Source: DATFDN01 sp963818885 (lineage in GTDB: Bacteria > Pseudomonadota > Alphaproteobacteria > Acetobacterales > Acetobacteraceae). Taken from it: a stretch of 64,000 nucleotides of DNA. Position 1 is the first letter of the stretch, and every line of letters starts with the position of its first letter. The notes beneath the pieces were generated by a model. That model made no database searches, was not told the DNA's origin, and saw nothing but the letters and a program-made list of their open reading frames with translations. The stretch spans positions 576,738 to 640,737 of the forward strand of contig CAWFTP010000004.1 in assembly GCA_963818885.1 (NCBI GenBank). The letters are read 5' to 3'. Made by a program: the position numbers and the translations under genes. Below, piece by piece: positions 63,649 to 64,000 of the stretch.

Positions 63649-64000
63649 GGCTACTGCTCGACACGCAGATTGCCATATGGGCGGTCCTCGGCCCGGGTGC
63701 GCTCTTGGAGAGTGAGCGGCAGCGGATGTCACGAGCCGGCACCCGTATTGTTCTGTCGGCGGTGAGCGTGTGGGAGTTGCGCCTCAAGTGGCACAGCTTC
63801 CACATCTCTGGAGCGCGAAAGGGTCCGATAGGCCCGGCGTCCGTGCTTGCGTTCGCATCAGCGGCGGATTGGGAGCTTCTTCCCCTCACAGCGGACCATG
63901 CCGCCGCGGAACTCCGGCACCCGCTCGAACACCGGGACCCATTCGACGAGCTGTTGCTTCTTCAAGCGCAGGAGGAAGGCATTCGCCTCCTCACGCGCGA
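63645..64000 (+). CDS. vapC: VapC-type PIN-domain toxin, cut by the window edge
   Basis: 118 codons are visible from TTG at 63645, which overlaps the antitoxin stop. LRLLLDTQIAIWAVLG gives the first catalytic Asp, LSAVSVWELRLKW the Glu, and HRDPFDELLLLQAQEEGIRL the C-terminal acidic cluster. PIN toxins cleave tRNA or other RNA when the antitoxin is lost. Only about ten to fifteen residues should be missing at the right edge. Confidence 0.88.
   Translation, partial: MRLLLDTQIAIWAVLGPGALLESERQRMSRAGTRIVLSAVSVWELRLKWHSFHISGARKGPIGPASVLAFASAADWELLPLTADHAAAELRHPLEHRDPFDELLLLQAQEEGIRLLTR

Noticed and set aside
1..64000. CRISPR arrays, rRNA genes or insertion sequences
   Set aside because: No regularly spaced repeats, rRNA-like stretches or transposase genes with terminal repeats were seen on either strand.

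Overview
The window is GC-rich, densely coded DNA of an alphaproteobacterium, most likely a Rhodospirillales/Acetobacteraceae (Roseomonas-like) chromosome. Pointers are the run zapE-mdh-sucC-sucD-sucA-sucB-lpd, an rsmG-parA-parB block, a ctaC-ctaD-ctaB oxidase operon followed by a 41-codon membrane protein, a short RTX protein, a PEP-CTERM protein and an Mla lipid transporter. The taxonomic call is inference from gene content only; no rRNA is present.

Layout. 0-9 kb: the edge of an OmpR-type response regulator, ribA, an L,D-transpeptidase, a GH15 glycosidase, class Ia nrdB, manC with a 2OG-Fe(II) oxygenase, and zapE. 9-20.8 kb: a brnTA toxin-antitoxin pair, then the TCA operon mdh-sucCD-sucAB-lpd followed by pdxA. 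A two-gene nuclease cassette (RusA-like resolvase plus a PD-(D/E)xK protein with a C-terminal HEPN-type motif) sits between sucB and lpd. 20.7-27.6 kb: SMP-30-like esterase/lactonase, ftsH, a large arylsulfatase and a methyltransferase. 28-35.3 kb: a TPR-glycosyltransferase, two ThDP enzymes of the acetolactate-synthase type, a lone RAM-domain protein, a MaoC-like hydratase and a D-2-hydroxyacid dehydrogenase. 35.6-41.6 kb: RTX protein, amidase, gamma-glutamyltransferase, csaA, gpt and CDP-diacylglycerol diphosphatase. 41.6-47.7 kb: rsmG-parAB, a palindromic repeat element, and the cta operon. 47.8-53 kb: a badly frameshifted stretch with a methyltransferase, tRNA-Gln, a small island remnant bounded by a copy of the tRNA 3' end, a ketopantoate-reductase-like gene, an amine oxidase and an S49 peptidase. 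53-64 kb: lytic transglycosylase, an orphan molybdenum hydroxylase large subunit, a PEP-CTERM protein, an Mla operon led by a periplasmic binding protein, a 3-hydroxyisobutyryl-CoA hydrolase-like gene and a VapBC-type pair cut by the window edge.

The most striking global feature is about two dozen single-base frameshifts, nearly all +1 insertions. They interrupt otherwise well conserved genes, including lpd, ctaC and mlaE, with both halves intact in protein sequence. This looks more like sequence or assembly error than decay, but it cannot be settled from the sequence alone. Such genes are entered as one feature with the shift point given and typed as pseudogene.

The best candidate for a little-described system is the RusA/PD-(D/E)xK-HEPN pair at 17.3-18.4 kb.
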